Source: Lysobacterales bacterium (lineage in GTDB: Bacteria; Pseudomonadota; Gammaproteobacteria; Xanthomonadales; Xanthomonadaceae). From it: a stretch of 64,000 nucleotides of DNA. Position numbers and translations under genes: made by a program. Below are positions 1 through 11,415 of this stretch, piece by piece; the first letter of the stretch is position 1, and each line of letters opens with the position of its first letter. The notes below the pieces were generated by a model. It searched no databases and was not told the DNA's origin. It saw only the letters and a list, made by a program, of their open reading frames with translations. The stretch lies in NCBI GenBank assembly GCA_014946745.1, contig JADCRD010000001.1, positions 1,116,001 to 1,180,000 of the forward strand, written 5' to 3'.

Positions 1-628
1 GCGCATCAAGTTCTGCGGCATGAAACGGGCCGACGACATCCGTGCCGCCGTGCAGCTCGGGGTGGATGCGGTGGGCCTGATTGTTGTGCCGGGTACGAAG
101 CGCGGCCTCGCCATCGAAGAGGCTGTGGCCCTGCGTCGCGAAGTGCCTGCGCTGGCGACGGCTGTGCTGCTGTTGATGGATGCCGAGCCCGACTTCGCGC
201 GCGCTGCTGTCGAGGCGGTCCAGCCCGATTTATTGCAGTTCCACGGCGGCGAGGATCCGGCGCTCTGCGCCAGCCTCGGGCGGCCGTGGATCAAGGCGGT
301 GCCGATGGGCAGTGTCGACGATCCGCTGGCGTACCAGCGCCGCTATGCAGGCGCTGCTGGCTTCGTGTTCGACAGCCACGGCGCGGGCGGGCAGGGCGGC
401 AGCGGCCATGCCTTCGATTGGGCGCGGCTGCCGGCAGAGCGGCTGGCACCGCTGCTGCTGGCGGGCGGACTGACGCCGGACAACGTGTTCGAGGCCGTGT
501 GCGCGGTGCGCCCGCATGCGGTGGATGTATCCAGTGGTATCGAGGCTGCGCCGGGCGAGAAGAGCCTCGCGCGCATGCAGGCATTTGTCAGCGAGGTGGA
601 ACGTGCAGACCGCGGCCAAGCGAATTGA
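1..628 (+). CDS. trpF: Phosphoribosylanthranilate isomerase, 5' truncated
   Basis: Converts N-(5-phosphoribosyl)anthranilate to the carboxyphenylamino-deoxyribulose phosphate in tryptophan synthesis; cytoplasmic TIM barrel. The reading frame is already open at base 2 and reads [13 protein letters not shown], the conserved first strand carrying the catalytic Cys, so only a few N-terminal residues lie outside the window. Other family signatures are [10 protein letters not shown], the phosphate-binding [11 protein letters not shown] near the C-terminus, and [15 protein letters not shown] just before the end. trpB begins 26 bases before this gene stops, so the two are translationally coupled. The methionine at base 20 is internal, not the start. 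Confidence 0.95.
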   Translation, partial: RIKFCGMKRADDIRAAVQLGVDAVGLIVVPGTKRGLAIEEAVALRREVPALATAVLLLMDAEPDFARAAVEAVQPDLLQFHGGEDPALCASLGRPWIKAVPMGSVDDPLAYQRRYAGAAGFVFDSHGAGGQGGSGHAFDWARLPAERLAPLLLAGGLTPDNVFEAVCAVRPHAVDVSSGIEAAPGEKSLARMQAFVSEVERADRGQAN

Positions 629-1841
629 ACCCATCGAAGTCAGCGACTTCTCCCAGTACCCCGACTCCCGCGGCCATTTCGGCCAGTTCGGCGGCAGCTT
701 CGTCAGCGAGACCCTGATCGAACCTCTGCGCGAGCTGGAAGCCGCCTACGAGCGTTACCGCAAGGATCCGCAGTTCATCGCCGAGCTCGAGTACGACCTC
801 AAGCACTACGTCGGCCGGCCGTCGCCGATCTACTTTGCCGAGCGCCTGACCGCGCATGTCGGCGGAGCGAAGATCCTGCTGAAGCGCGAAGACCTGAACC
901 ATACCGGCGCGCACAAGATCAACAACACCATCGGCCAGGCCATGCTGGCCAAGCGCATGGGCAAGACCCGCATCATCGCCGAGACCGGCGCTGGCCAGCA
1001 CGGCGTGGCCTCGGCGACGGTGGCCGCGCGGCTGGGGCTGAAGTGCGTGGTCTACATGGGCGCCACCGACATCGAGCGCCAGGCCATCAACGTGTTCCGT
1101 ATGAAGCTGCTGGGCGCCGAAGTGGTCGGTGTGACCTCGGGCTCCAAGACCCTGAAGGACGCGCTCAACGAGGCCATGCGCGACTGGGTCAGCAACGTGC
1201 ACGACACTTTCTACATCATCGGCACGGTGGCGGGCCCAAGCCCGTATCCGCGCATGGTCCGCGACTTCAACGCCGTGGTCGGCCGCGAGTCGCGCGCGCA
1301 GATGCTGGAGCAGTACGGCCGCCTGCCGGATGCGCTGGTCGCCTGCGTCGGCGGCGGCAGCAATGCGATCGGCCTGTTTCATCCCTTCCTGAACGATCGC
1401 GAGGTGCGGATCTTCGGCGCCGAAGCCGCGGGTGACGGCATCGAGACCGGTCGCCACTCCGCCTCACTGGCTGCGGGCCGCCCCGGCGTGCTGCACGGCA
1501 ACCGCACGTATCTGCTGTGCGACGACGACGGCCAGATCATCGAGACCCACTCGATCTCGGCCGGCCTCGACTACCCCGGCGTCGGCCCTGAGCACGCCTT
1601 CCTCAAGGACAGTCAGCGCGCCGAGTACGAGGGCATCACCGACACCGAGTGCATGGAGGCCTTCCATCTGTTGGCCCGCACCGAGGGCATCCTCGCAGCG
1701 CTGGAGTCCAGCCACGCGATCGCACTGGCGATCAAGAAGGCGAAGCAGATGCCGAAGGACGCCCTGATCCTCTGCAACCTCTCGGGTCGCGGCGACAAGG
1801 ACATGTACACGATCGCCAAGCGGGAAGGCATCAGCCTGTAG
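603..1841 (+). CDS. trpB: Tryptophan synthase beta chain
   Basis: PLP-dependent condensation of indole with L-serine; forms the alpha2-beta2 complex with TrpA. The start chosen is GTG at 603, because the aligned protein begins near QTAAKRIEP and a GAGGTGG ribosome site lies just upstream; an in-frame ATG at 516 would add about 29 residues of trpF-overlapping nonsense. This gives 412 residues, normal for the family. The PLP lysine is in HTGAHKINN (K105), and the phosphate-binding GGGSNAIG and the C-terminal [10 protein letters not shown] are present. It overlaps trpF by 26 bases. The next gene is trpA, but unusually they are separated by 334 bases of repeat DNA. Confidence 0.97.
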   Translation: MQTAAKRIEPIEVSDFSQYPDSRGHFGQFGGSFVSETLIEPLRELEAAYERYRKDPQFIAELEYDLKHYVGRPSPIYFAERLTAHVGGAKILLKREDLNHTGAHKINNTIGQAMLAKRMGKTRIIAETGAGQHGVASATVAARLGLKCVVYMGATDIERQAINVFRMKLLGAEVVGVTSGSKTLKDALNEAMRDWVSNVHDTFYIIGTVAGPSPYPRMVRDFNAVVGRESRAQMLEQYGRLPDALVACVGGGSNAIGLFHPFLNDREVRIFGAEAAGDGIETGRHSASLAAGRPGVLHGNRTYLLCDDDGQIIETHSISAGLDYPGVGPEHAFLKDSQRAEYEGITDTECMEAFHLLARTEGILAALESSHAIALAIKKAKQMPKDALILCNLSGRGDKDMYTIAKREGISL

Positions 1842-1846
1842 GGCCG

Positions 1847-2145
1847 GGATTGGGGATTCGGGATTGGGGATTGGTTAGAGCAGGACCCCTTGCACCCTTT
1901 CCCTGAGGGCAGGGCTCGAACCAGAGCGAAGCTTTTCACCCCTCTCCCCTGCAGGGAGAGGGGCGGGGGAGAAGGGGGAACGCTCGCGCAAGCCTTCCGC
2001 CCTCTTTGCACTCCAGGCTAGGGCGCCCAACTCAGCCTGCAGAGCTTCGGTCGAGAGTGTTCCCCGCGCCAACGAGTCGCCCAACTGAAGATCGAGACGC
2101 CTGCTCTTTAACGAATCCCGTGTCCCCAATCCCGGCTCCAATCCA
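1847..2145. repeat. Mosaic intergenic repeat between trpB and trpA
   Basis: The spacer starts with GGGATT-type heptamers on the plus strand (1847-1873). It then holds a CCCCTCTCCC...GGGAGAGGGG palindrome (1939-1963), and ends with degenerate heptamers in the opposite sense (about 2113-2145). The same three-part layout is seen elsewhere in the window (45735-46121; partly 51124-51292). No ORF with coding character was seen. The palindrome could act as an RNA hairpin between the two cistrons. Confidence 0.75.
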
Positions 2146-2175
2146 CTCGCCCTCTCACTGAACCCGACAGAACAC

Positions 2176-2976
2176 ATGGCCAACCGCATCGACACCCGCC
2201 TCGACAAGCTCGCCGCCGCCAAGCGCACCGGCCTGATCCCCTTCATCACGGCCGGTGATCCTTCCGATGCCGCCACCGTGCCGGTGATGCACGCGCTGGT
2301 GCGCGCGGGCGCCGATGTGATCGAGCTGGGCGTGCCCTTTTCAGACCCCATGGCCGACGGCCCGGTGATCCAGCAGAGCAGCGAGCGCGCGCTGGCGCGC
2401 AAGGTCGGTCTGCGGCGGGTGCTGGCGATGGTGGCCGAGTTCCGCCAGCAGGATGCGGACACGCCCATCGTGCTCATGGGTTACCTCAACCCGGTCGAGA
2501 TGTTCGGGCTTGAAGCCTTCTCAAAGGCGGCCCGCGAGGCCGGGGTCGACGGCGTGCTGCTGGTGGATTGCCCGCCCGAAGAGTCGGCGCCGGTGCGTGC
2601 GGCCCTGAACGCCGAGCAGCTTGCACTCGTGCCGCTGGCCGCGCCGACCAGTGCCGGCGACCGCCTCGCCACGCTGGCGCAGAGCGCGCAGGGCTATCTG
2701 TACTACGTGTCCTTTGCCGGTGTGACCGGTGCCGGCAAGCTCGACACGGCCGAGGTCAAACACAAGGTCGCCGCGATTCGCGCGCTCACCAGCAACCGCA
2801 TCGCAGTGGGCTTCGGCGTGCGCGATGCCGACAGCGCGCGCGCCATCGCCGAATTCGCGGATGCCGTCGTGATCGGCAGCGCCCTGGTCAGCACGCTCGC
2901 CGGCGCCACCGATACCGCCGACGCCTGCGCGCGCGCCGAGGCCTTCCTCAAGCCCATCCGCGCCGCACTGGGCTGA
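2176..2976 (+). CDS. trpA: Tryptophan synthase alpha chain
   Basis: Cleaves indole-3-glycerol phosphate to indole and glyceraldehyde-3-phosphate; indole is channelled to TrpB. It has 266 residues, the usual length. The catalytic pair is visible as E50 in DVIELGVPFSDP and D61 in MADGPVIQ. The FITAGDP loop near the N-terminus and the phosphate-binding VGFGVRDADSARAIAEFADAV and VVIGSAL segments are also present. The ATG at 2176 is the only start that fits the conserved N-terminus. It is the last trp gene here; expression from the upstream trp promoter would have to read through the repeat spacer. Confidence 0.97.
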   Translation: MANRIDTRLDKLAAAKRTGLIPFITAGDPSDAATVPVMHALVRAGADVIELGVPFSDPMADGPVIQQSSERALARKVGLRRVLAMVAEFRQQDADTPIVLMGYLNPVEMFGLEAFSKAAREAGVDGVLLVDCPPEESAPVRAALNAEQLALVPLAAPTSAGDRLATLAQSAQGYLYYVSFAGVTGAGKLDTAEVKHKVAAIRALTSNRIAVGFGVRDADSARAIAEFADAVVIGSALVSTLAGATDTADACARAEAFLKPIRAALG

Positions 2977-3069
2977 CGTCGCCAAGGCGAAGCCGCTGGG
3001 CTCACCGGCGCAGGCTGCAGCCGCCACGGCTGGCGGCGCGAATTGCCTCTGCGCGACGTCGGCGGCTGC

Positions 3070-3084
3070 GCTGAATTCTTCAGC
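3070..3084. repeat. Short hairpin, fragment of dispersed repeat A
   Basis: GCTGAATTCTTCAGC is a perfect hairpin in the spacer between trpA and the ABC transporter genes. The same core ends both full copies of a larger repeat at 9631-9817 and 18409-18560. It may serve as a weak terminator for the trp genes, but no T-run follows. Confidence 0.5.
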
Positions 3085-3191
3085 CTTGCCCTGTCGCCAG
3101 CGCATCGGCGTTTGATCCTGCGCATGGCGCGCATGCCTCCGGGCAGTGACACTGGGGCGACTCGGGAGTCTCCCGTCGCGCCGGGAATCGC

Positions 3192-3923
3192 ATGTCGTCC
3201 GCCTTGGACCCGAACGCCGTCGCTCCGCTGTTCCGCCTGCGCGGAGTGGGCCGCGTCTATGGCGCGGGCGCCAGCGCCGTGCACGCCCTGCGCGGCGTGG
3301 ATCTCGACCTGCACGCCGGTGAGGTGGTGGTGGTGCTGGGGCCGTCCGGCTCCGGCAAGAGCACCCTGCTGAACATTCTTGGCGGGCTGGATGCGCCCAG
3401 CAGCGGCAGTGTCGAATTTGAGGGGCAGCGGCTTGACCAGGCCGACGAGCGCGCGCTGGGCGAGTACCGCCGCCGCCACGTCGGCGTCGTGTTCCAGTTC
3501 TACAACCTGATTCCCAGCCTGACTGCGGCCGAGAACATCGAGCTGGTCACCGACATCGCCGATGACCCGATACCGGCCGAAGAGGCCCTCGCGCAGCTCG
3601 GCCTGGGCGGCCGCGGCGACAGCTTTCCCGCGCAGCTGTCCGGCGGCGAGCAGCAGCGCGTGGCGATCGCGCGTGCGCTGGCCAAGCGGCCGCGGGTGCT
3701 GCTCTGCGACGAGCCCACCGGGGCACTGGATCTCGCCACTGGCGTGCGCGTGCTCGATGCGTTGATGCAGGCCAATGCGCGCAGCGGCAGCTTGAGCCTG
3801 ATCGTCACCCACAACGCCGACATGGCGCGGCTGGGCGACCGCGTGGTGCGCTTCGCCGACGGCGCGATCCGCTCGATCGAGCGCAACGCCGAGCGCGCCC
3901 AGCCCTCGGAGCTGCGCTGGTGA
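3192..3923 (+). CDS. ABC transporter ATP-binding protein (LolD/MacB type)
   Basis: ATPase subunit of an FtsX-family (MacB/LolD-like) ABC system, 243 residues. Walker A GPSGSGKS is at 50-57, the Q-loop in [10 protein letters not shown] near 100-108, the signature LSGGEQQR at 149-156, Walker B VLLCDEP at 169-175, and the switch histidine in VTHN. It overlaps the permease gene by 1-4 bases and is followed by an HlyD-like adaptor, so the three form one export operon. The substrate is not evident. The order ATPase-permease-adaptor with no outer-membrane TolC gene nearby suggests use of a TolC encoded elsewhere, or a lipoprotein or peptide export role. Confidence 0.93.
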   Translation: MSSALDPNAVAPLFRLRGVGRVYGAGASAVHALRGVDLDLHAGEVVVVLGPSGSGKSTLLNILGGLDAPSSGSVEFEGQRLDQADERALGEYRRRHVGVVFQFYNLIPSLTAAENIELVTDIADDPIPAEEALAQLGLGGRGDSFPAQLSGGEQQRVAIARALAKRPRVLLCDEPTGALDLATGVRVLDALMQANARSGSLSLIVTHNADMARLGDRVVRFADGAIRSIERNAERAQPSELRW

Positions 3924-6289
3924 TGCGCCGGCCGCTGCTGAACAAGCTTGGCCGCGACCTGCTGCGGCAGCGGGCGCAGGCCTCGGCGATTGCCGGCCTG
4001 CTGGCGCTGGGCGTGGCCCTGCTGGTCACTGCGATCGGCACGCGCGCGGCGCTGGAGCAGGCGCGCGACGACTACTACCTGCAGCAGGGCCTGGCCGACC
4101 TGCAGCTGATGCTGGTGCGCGCACCGCATGCGATGGCCGCGCGCGCCGCCGCACTGCCGGGCGTGCAGGCCGTTGAGGCGCGGCTGGCGGTGCCCGCCCT
4201 GCTGGTGCTGCCCAATGTGGACGGCGCGCTCAGCGCGCGCCTCTATTCGCTGGACGATCCCGAGCGCGTGCAGGTCAATCGGCCGTGGCGGGTCGACGGC
4301 CGCTGGCCGGAGCCGAATGCGCGACGCGAGGTGGCCTTGAACGAGGCCTTCGCCCAAGCGCAGGGGCTGAGCATTGGTGATGAGTTGGCGCTGACGATCC
4401 GCGGTTCGCGCGAGCGATTGCGGATCGTCGGTATCGCCAACTCGCCGGAGTTCGTGTTCGTGAGCCCGCCCGGCGAACTGCTGCCCCAGCCCGAGCGCCA
4501 CGCCGTGCTGTGGATGCCGAGGCGGGCCCTGGAGCAGGCGGCCGGCCTCAAAGGTGCCTTCAACGAGCTGCTGCTGCGGCTGGGCGATGGGGTGTCCGCG
4601 GACGCTGTGGCCGCACAGCTGGAACCGCTGTTCGCGCGCTATGGGGCAGGCAGGGCCCAGGACCGCAGCCGCATTCCGTCCGCGCGCCTGCTGGATGACG
4701 AGCTTGAGCAGCTCGGCACCATGGCGCGCATCCTGCCGCCGGCCTTCCTCGCGGTCGCGGCCTTCCTGCTGAACCTCAACCTCACCCGGCTGGTGGAGGC
4801 CGAACGCAGCACGCTGGGCTTGATGAAAGCCTTCGGCCTGCGCCCGCGCGAAGTGGTGGGCGGCTATCTCGGATTCGCGCTCGTGGTCAGTCTCGTCGGC
4901 GTGCTGTTTGGGCTGGCGCTGGGCCGCGCCTTGGGCGAGCTGATGTGCGGCCTGTATCTGGAGTTCTATCGGCTGCCCGCGCTGCAGTACCGGCTGCAGC
5001 CCGGTCTGGTCGCCGCCGCGTTCGCGGTCGGTATCGGCGCCGCATTCGCCGGCAGCAGCCTGGCTCTGCGTCGCGTGCTTGCACTACGACCTTCGGAAGC
5101 CCTGGCGCCACCGTCGCCGCCCAGCTTCCGGCACGGCAGCGGGCCGCTGAAGGCGCTGGCCGCGCGCTTCGATCCGCTGACCCGCGTCGCCTTGCGCCGG
5201 GTGCTGGGCTTTCCGCGCCGCAGCCTGATCACCGTCGCCGGCTTTTGCGCGGCGCTGATCCTGCTGGTGCTGTCGATGCAGGCACCGCTGGCCATCGAGC
5301 GCCTGCTCGACATCAGCTTCGGCGCGGCCAAGCGCCAGCAGATCACGCTCAGCCTCGCCGAGAACGCCGGGGCGGATGCTTTCCGCGCACTGTCCCGGCT
5401 GCCCGGGGTCGAGAGTGCTGAACCCTTCCTTGCGCTTGATGCTGTGTTCACCGCTGCCGACCGTTCGGTCAACGAACCGCTGCTGGGCTTGCTGGCCTCG
5501 CCGCAGCTTGAGCGGCTGGTCGATGCCCAGGGCCAGCCGCGCCTGCTGCGCGATGACGGCCTGCTGCTCAGCGGCTCATTGGCCCGCCAACTCGGTGTGG
5601 TCGCTGGCGATGCGGTCGAAGTGCAGCTCACCGGCGGCCTGCGCAGGCGTTTCGAGTTGTCCGTCGCCGAAGTGGTCGAAGTCACCATCGGCAGCGGCGC
5701 CTGGCTGGAGATCGACACGCTGGCTCGCTACGCGGCACAGCCGGGCCGCATCAGCGGCGCCCATCTGCGCCTGCGCGCCGATCAGCGCCCGGCCTTCGAT
5801 GCCGCCGTGCGCGCCACCCCGATGATCGCCGCCAGCAGCGATGTCGAAGCCGCCTGGGGCGCGATGCGGCGCATGTTCGAGCAGGGCAGCGGCACCATGA
5901 CCACCCTGTTCACCGGCTTCGCGGTGCTGATGGCGGTGGGCATCGCCTACGCCACCAGCACGGTGGTGCTCGGCGAGCAGCGCCGCGACCTCGCCACGCT
6001 TTGCGTGCTGGGCTACGGCCGCCGCGAGGCCAGCTATGTGCTGCTGGCCGAGCTCGCCCTGCTGTGCCTGATCGCCCTGCCGCTGGGCCTGGTGCTGGGC
6101 CACTACGCGGCGCAGGCCTTCCTGCGCGCGATGGCCACCGATGTGTTCCAGTTCCCCAGCCTGTTCGAGCCCAGCCTGCACTTGCGGGCGGGACTGATCC
6201 TGCTGGTTTCGGTCATCGCTACCGCGCTGTGGGTGCGTCGCGGGGTCGATCGGATTGGTCTTGTCGAAAGCCTGAAAGTCCGGGAGTAG
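3920..6289 (+). CDS. ABC transporter permease, FtsX/MacB fold
   Basis: Large permease of 789 residues with the duplicated FtsX layout. An N-terminal membrane helix (about 15-38) is followed by a periplasmic MacB-like domain. Three helices lie around 275-390, then a second hydrophobic anchor at about 425-450 and a second periplasmic domain. Three C-terminal helices (about 660-780) include the [20 protein letters not shown] coupling region. The start may be GTG 3920 or the adjacent ATG 3923; both overlap the ATPase stop. It is the partner of the upstream ATPase and downstream adaptor. No catalytic motif indicates the cargo. Confidence 0.9.
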   Translation: MMRRPLLNKLGRDLLRQRAQASAIAGLLALGVALLVTAIGTRAALEQARDDYYLQQGLADLQLMLVRAPHAMAARAAALPGVQAVEARLAVPALLVLPNVDGALSARLYSLDDPERVQVNRPWRVDGRWPEPNARREVALNEAFAQAQGLSIGDELALTIRGSRERLRIVGIANSPEFVFVSPPGELLPQPERHAVLWMPRRALEQAAGLKGAFNELLLRLGDGVSADAVAAQLEPLFARYGAGRAQDRSRIPSARLLDDELEQLGTMARILPPAFLAVAAFLLNLNLTRLVEAERSTLGLMKAFGLRPREVVGGYLGFALVVSLVGVLFGLALGRALGELMCGLYLEFYRLPALQYRLQPGLVAAAFAVGIGAAFAGSSLALRRVLALRPSEALAPPSPPSFRHGSGPLKALAARFDPLTRVALRRVLGFPRRSLITVAGFCAALILLVLSMQAPLAIERLLDISFGAAKRQQITLSLAENAGADAFRALSRLPGVESAEPFLALDAVFTAADRSVNEPLLGLLASPQLERLVDAQGQPRLLRDDGLLLSGSLARQLGVVAGDAVEVQLTGGLRRRFELSVAEVVEVTIGSGAWLEIDTLARYAAQPGRISGAHLRLRADQRPAFDAAVRATPMIAASSDVEAAWGAMRRMFEQGSGTMTTLFTGFAVLMAVGIAYATSTVVLGEQRRDLATLCVLGYGRREASYVLLAELALLCLIALPLGLVLGHYAAQAFLRAMATDVFQFPSLFEPSLHLRAGLILLVSVIATALWVRRGVDRIGLVESLKVRE

Positions 6290-6293
6290 CCGC

Positions 6294-7439
6294 ATGACGA
6301 TGAGTGCATCCCGCCGCCGCACCCGTCTCGCCTGGGGCGCGCTGCTGCTGGTCCTGCTGCTGGCTGCGTTGGCCGCGCTGTGGCCGCGCGCGCGCGCGTT
6401 CGAGCTGGTCGAAGTCGGCACCGGCACCCTGCGCGTCGAGCGCAGCGACCGCGGCGTCACCCGCATGCGCGAGCTGCATCCGCTGGCCGCACCGACCGCG
6501 GGCGTGCTCGAACGCATCCGCCTGGAGCCCGGCGATGCGGTGGACGCGGGCCAGGTGCTGGCGCGCCTGCGGCCGCTGCAGTCGATGCCCTTGGACGCAC
6601 GCAGCGCAGCGAGCGCGCGCGCCGAGCTGGCCGCCGCCGAAGCGGGATTGCGCCAGGCCGAAGCGCATGCCGCGTCCGCCCGCGATGCGCGGCAGCGGCT
6701 GGAGGCCTCCGGCCAGCGCGGTCTGGTCAGCGCGCGCGAGCTGATGGCCGCGCGCGCGCTGGATCGCGAAGCCGCAGCGGCGGTGGGCGCGGCGCGCGCG
6801 GCGATCGAGCAGGCGCGCAGTCGTCTCGCGCTCACGCTGCCCGACGCCGAGGGTCGCATCGAACTGCGCGCGCCGGTGGCCGGTGTGCTGCTGAAGCGCC
6901 ATCTGCAGGGCGAGCAGCCGGTGGCTGCCGGCCAGCTGCTGCTGGAGATCGGTGCGCCGGACTCGATCGAGGTGGTCGCCGATTTCCTCTCGCAGGATGC
7001 CGTGCTGTTCGCGCCCGGCGCGCCCGCGCGCATCGAGGGCTGGGGTGGCGCCTCGCTGCCGGCGCGGGTCGAGCGCGTCGAGCCGCTGGGCGAGCTCAAG
7101 GTCTCGGCGCTGGGCGTCGAGGAGCAGCGCGTGCACGTCATCCTGCAGCTCGACGCCGTGCCGCCGGGCCTGGGCCACGGCTACCAGGTCGAGGCCTTCG
7201 TACAGGTGCGCGAGGCGCGCGACGTGCTCGTCGTGCCGATCGAGGCCCTGCGCCGCGAGCACGCCGGCTGGCGGGTCTGGCGCGTCGAGGACGGCCGCCT
7301 GCGCGCGCGTGCGGTCGAGGTCGGCGACAGCGACGGTCGCCAGCGCGAGATCGTCACCGGGCTTGAGCGCGGTGATCGCGTGCTGCGCTTCCCGCCGCCG
7401 GGCGATCTGGAAGGACAGCGCGTGCGCATCACGCCCTGA
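6294..7439 (+). CDS. HlyD/MacA-like periplasmic adaptor protein
   Basis: Membrane-fusion (adaptor) protein of 381 residues that would link the inner-membrane ABC permease to an outer-membrane channel. A single N-terminal membrane anchor lies at about 13-28. It is followed by a lipoyl-like half (TAGVLERIRLEPGDAVDAGQ), an Ala/Arg/Glu-rich coiled-coil hairpin (about 95-180), the second lipoyl half (LRAPVAGVLLKRHLQGEQPV), then beta-barrel and membrane-proximal regions ending in ITGLERGDRVL-like sequence. It starts 4 bases after the permease stops. It is convergent with mgtE, whose stop is only 15 bases away. Confidence 0.9.
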   Translation: MTMSASRRRTRLAWGALLLVLLLAALAALWPRARAFELVEVGTGTLRVERSDRGVTRMRELHPLAAPTAGVLERIRLEPGDAVDAGQVLARLRPLQSMPLDARSAASARAELAAAEAGLRQAEAHAASARDARQRLEASGQRGLVSARELMAARALDREAAAAVGAARAAIEQARSRLALTLPDAEGRIELRAPVAGVLLKRHLQGEQPVAAGQLLLEIGAPDSIEVVADFLSQDAVLFAPGAPARIEGWGGASLPARVERVEPLGELKVSALGVEEQRVHVILQLDAVPPGLGHGYQVEAFVQVREARDVLVVPIEALRREHAGWRVWRVEDGRLRARAVEVGDSDGRQREIVTGLERGDRVLRFPPPGDLEGQRVRITP

Positions 7440-7454
7440 CGTATACGCCGGCCT

Positions 7455-8816
7455 TCAGACCAGCAGCAGGGTGCCGAGGCCGAGGAAGGCGAAGAAGCCG
7501 AACACGTCGGTGACCGTGGTCAGGAAGATGCTGCTGGCCAGCGCAGGATCGAAGCCCATGCGCTTCAAGGTCAGCGGCACGGCGACGCCGGCCAGGCTGG
7601 CCGCGGTCAGGTTGATCACCAGCGCCGCGAAAATCACGCCCGACAGCGCCGGGTCGCCGAACCACAGCCAGACCGCGCCGCCGAGCACGAGGCCCAGGCC
7701 GAGGCCGTTCAGCAGGGCCACGCGCACTTCCTTCCAGACCAGGGTCCAGACGTTGCTGGCGCCGACCTGGCCCAGCGCCAGACCGCGGATCATCAGCGCC
7801 AGCACCTGGGTGCCGGCATTGCCGCCCATGCCGGCGACGATCGGCATCAGCACCGCCAGCGCCACGACCTTCTCGATGGTCTCTTCGAAGCGGCCGACCA
7901 CGCTGGCCGCCAGAAACGCCGTCAGCAGATTGATGCCCAGCCAGATCATGCGCCGCGGCGCTGCGCGCAGCACCGGGCTGAACATGTCCTCGTCCTCATC
8001 GAGGCCGGCCGCCGACAGCACCTGGTGCTCGGCCTGCTCGCGGATGATGTCGACCACGTCGTCGATGGTGATGCGGCCGACCAGGATGTTGTTCTCGTCG
8101 ACCACCGGCGCCGACACCCAGTCGTGGTCCTCGAACTGCCGCGCGACCTCGGCGGTGAGCGTGTCGACCGGAATCGCCGGGTGATCCTCCTCGTCCATCA
8201 GCTGGTTGATCGGCCGCGAGGGCTCGGACAGCAGCAGGGCGGTCAGCGGGATGCGGCCGAGGTACTGATGGCGGCGGCTGACCACGTAGAGGTGGTCGGT
8301 GTTGTCCGGCATCTCGCCGCGCAGGCGCAGGTAGCGCAGCACCACGTCGACCGTGACGTCGGCGCGCACGGTGATGACGTCGGGGTTCATCAGGCGGCCG
8401 GCGCTGTCCTCAGGATACGAGAGCACCTGCTCCAGACGCTCGCGGTTCTCCCGGTCCATCGACTTCAGCACCTCGTCGATGACCTGGTCGGGCAGGTCCG
8501 CCATCAGATCGGCGAGGTCGTCGATGTCCAGCGATTCGGCAGCGGCGACGATCTCGTCGGGGTCCATCGCCGCGAGCAGGCTTTCGCGCACCTCGTCGCC
8601 GACGTGGACCAGCACTTCGCCGTCGTCCTCGGCGTCGACCAGGCCCCAGACGATCACGCGCTGGTCGTGCGGCAGCGACTCCAGCAGGTTGCCGATCTCG
8701 GCTGGGCTGAGCGTGTTGACCATGCGCCGCACCGGCCCCAGGCGGCCGGAGTCGAGCGCTTCCGAAAGCAGCCTCAGCTGGCGTGCGGCTTTGTCCTGGC
8801 GGCTGATCTCGGCCAT
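7455..8816 (-). CDS. mgtE: Magnesium transporter MgtE
   Basis: Mg2+-selective channel, 453 residues. An N-terminal superhelical domain (about 20-130, with DEIVAAAESLDIDDLADLMADLPD) is followed by two CBS domains (about 135-255, LYVVSRRHQYLGRI and APVVDENNILVGRITIDDV). A connecting helix leads to five membrane helices from about 285. The pore signature PIVAGMGGNAGTQ is present, as is the C-terminal region LKRMGFDPALASSIFLTTVTDVFGF. The acidic N and CBS domains are the known Mg2+ sensor in this family. It is transcribed alone. Confidence 0.97.
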   Translation of the reverse strand: MAEISRQDKAARQLRLLSEALDSGRLGPVRRMVNTLSPAEIGNLLESLPHDQRVIVWGLVDAEDDGEVLVHVGDEVRESLLAAMDPDEIVAAAESLDIDDLADLMADLPDQVIDEVLKSMDRENRERLEQVLSYPEDSAGRLMNPDVITVRADVTVDVVLRYLRLRGEMPDNTDHLYVVSRRHQYLGRIPLTALLLSEPSRPINQLMDEEDHPAIPVDTLTAEVARQFEDHDWVSAPVVDENNILVGRITIDDVVDIIREQAEHQVLSAAGLDEDEDMFSPVLRAAPRRMIWLGINLLTAFLAASVVGRFEETIEKVVALAVLMPIVAGMGGNAGTQVLALMIRGLALGQVGASNVWTLVWKEVRVALLNGLGLGLVLGGAVWLWFGDPALSGVIFAALVINLTAASLAGVAVPLTLKRMGFDPALASSIFLTTVTDVFGFFAFLGLGTLLLV

Positions 8817-9092
8817 GGCAGGCTCTCGGCTTCAGTGGGGCGGGCGCGCTGCAGGGCAGGGCGCGGCGATGGGGGTAATGCCGATGATGCGTTGGCAGAG
8901 CGCGTCAGCCGGCAAATCGAAACCTCAAGCGCATCGGAACCCGCGGAACACGCTCAGGTGCAGCAAGGAAAGCCAGGATCGACGACAAGAACGAGGGCCG
9001 CACATCCGCGGGCGAGCCCGCCCCTCCACTCGTTCCTCTTTCCTCTCCACTCGTTCCTCGATTGTCTCTACGCGTTCCTCGCCGCAAGGCCC

Positions 9093-9578
9093 TCAAGCCG
9101 CCTCGAAGCGATTCGCCGCGACGTTCTTGCGCACCTTCGCCGGGTCCCAGATGCGCCCGTTCATGGCGATGTAGACGCCCGGCGGCAAGCACTGCACGGC
9201 GCCGACGGCGGTGCCGATGTTGAACTCCGCGTCCGAGCCGCGGAAGCGCGCCGGGTTCAGCGCGCCGGTCATGACGATGGTCTTGTCGGCGACGTCGGCC
9301 AGCACGCGGCCGGTCTCGACCATGCTGTCGGTGCCGTGGGTCACCAGCACGTGCCTCGCCGGCTGCGCGAGGATGGTCTGCTTGATCAGCGCGCGGTCGG
9401 CGTCGGTGAGGTGCAGGCTGTCCTTGCGCAGGATCGGAATCACCGTGAAGCGGAAAGCGACGCCCAGCTCCTCAAGGATGCGGCCGATCTGCGGGTCGCC
9501 GATCTGGTAGTCGGACTTGTCGTCGAAGTAGATCTTGTCGATCGTGCCGCCGGTGGTGACGATGCAGAGCTGGTCCAT
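9093..9578 (-). CDS. Short asparaginase-domain protein
   Basis: N-terminal asparaginase domain only, 161 residues against about 330 for full L-asparaginases. Both active-site threonine motifs are present, TTGGTIDK near the start and THGTDSM around residue 78, with MTGAL after them. The C-terminal domain is absent and the ORF ends normally, so this is the compact single-domain form and not a frameshifted remnant. The start chosen is the ATG at 9578 (MDQLCIVTTGGTID); a longer in-frame option at 9683 adds 35 residues without family resemblance. Enzymatic activity is uncertain. Confidence 0.8.
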   Translation of the reverse strand: MDQLCIVTTGGTIDKIYFDDKSDYQIGDPQIGRILEELGVAFRFTVIPILRKDSLHLTDADRALIKQTILAQPARHVLVTHGTDSMVETGRVLADVADKTIVMTGALNPARFRGSDAEFNIGTAVGAVQCLPPGVYIAMNGRIWDPAKVRKNVAANRFEAA

Positions 9579-9609
9579 GGCGAGGCCGTTTGACGCGGGA
9601 AGGCCGCGA

Positions 9610-9615
9610 ATTATA
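9610..9615 (-). promoter_or_regulatory. Candidate -10 box of the asparaginase-domain gene
   Basis: The minus strand reads TATAAT, a perfect sigma-70 -10, about 32 bases upstream of the ATG at 9578. No good -35 hexamer is seen 16-18 bases upstream. Just beyond it lies the end of a repeat A copy. Confidence 0.45.
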
Positions 9616-9630
9616 CGGGCTGGGCCTGGG

Positions 9631-9817
9631 GCAACACTGATCACGTCCCTCCTGGCCTTGATCAGTGGTCGCGAGTCCGGCACCTGTCCGGACTCGTTCG
9701 GCCGCTAAGCGGCGACGCCTTCGCTTCGCTCGGTCACGCCGGATCAAGCACCTGCGTGCTCGATCCGCGGGCGCGCCCTTCATGGCGCGCGACAACGCTG
9801 AATTCTTCAGCGTTGTC
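9631..9817. repeat. Dispersed intergenic repeat A, copy 1
   Basis: About 187 bp element. It starts with GCAAC and a hairpin TGATCACGTCCCTCC/TGGCCTTGATCA, continues through GCGAGTCCGGCAC..GTCCGGAC and GGATCAAGCAC.TGCGTGCT, and ends in a 12-bp perfect stem GACAACGCTGAA-TTC-TTCAGCGTTGTC (9791-9817). A clearly related copy lies at 18409-18560. The end hairpin abuts the stop codon of the DUF2069 gene, so it may also terminate that minus-strand operon, although no T-tract follows. Confidence 0.75.
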
Positions 9818-11412
<1,595 letters not shown>

Positions 11413-11415
11413 GCG

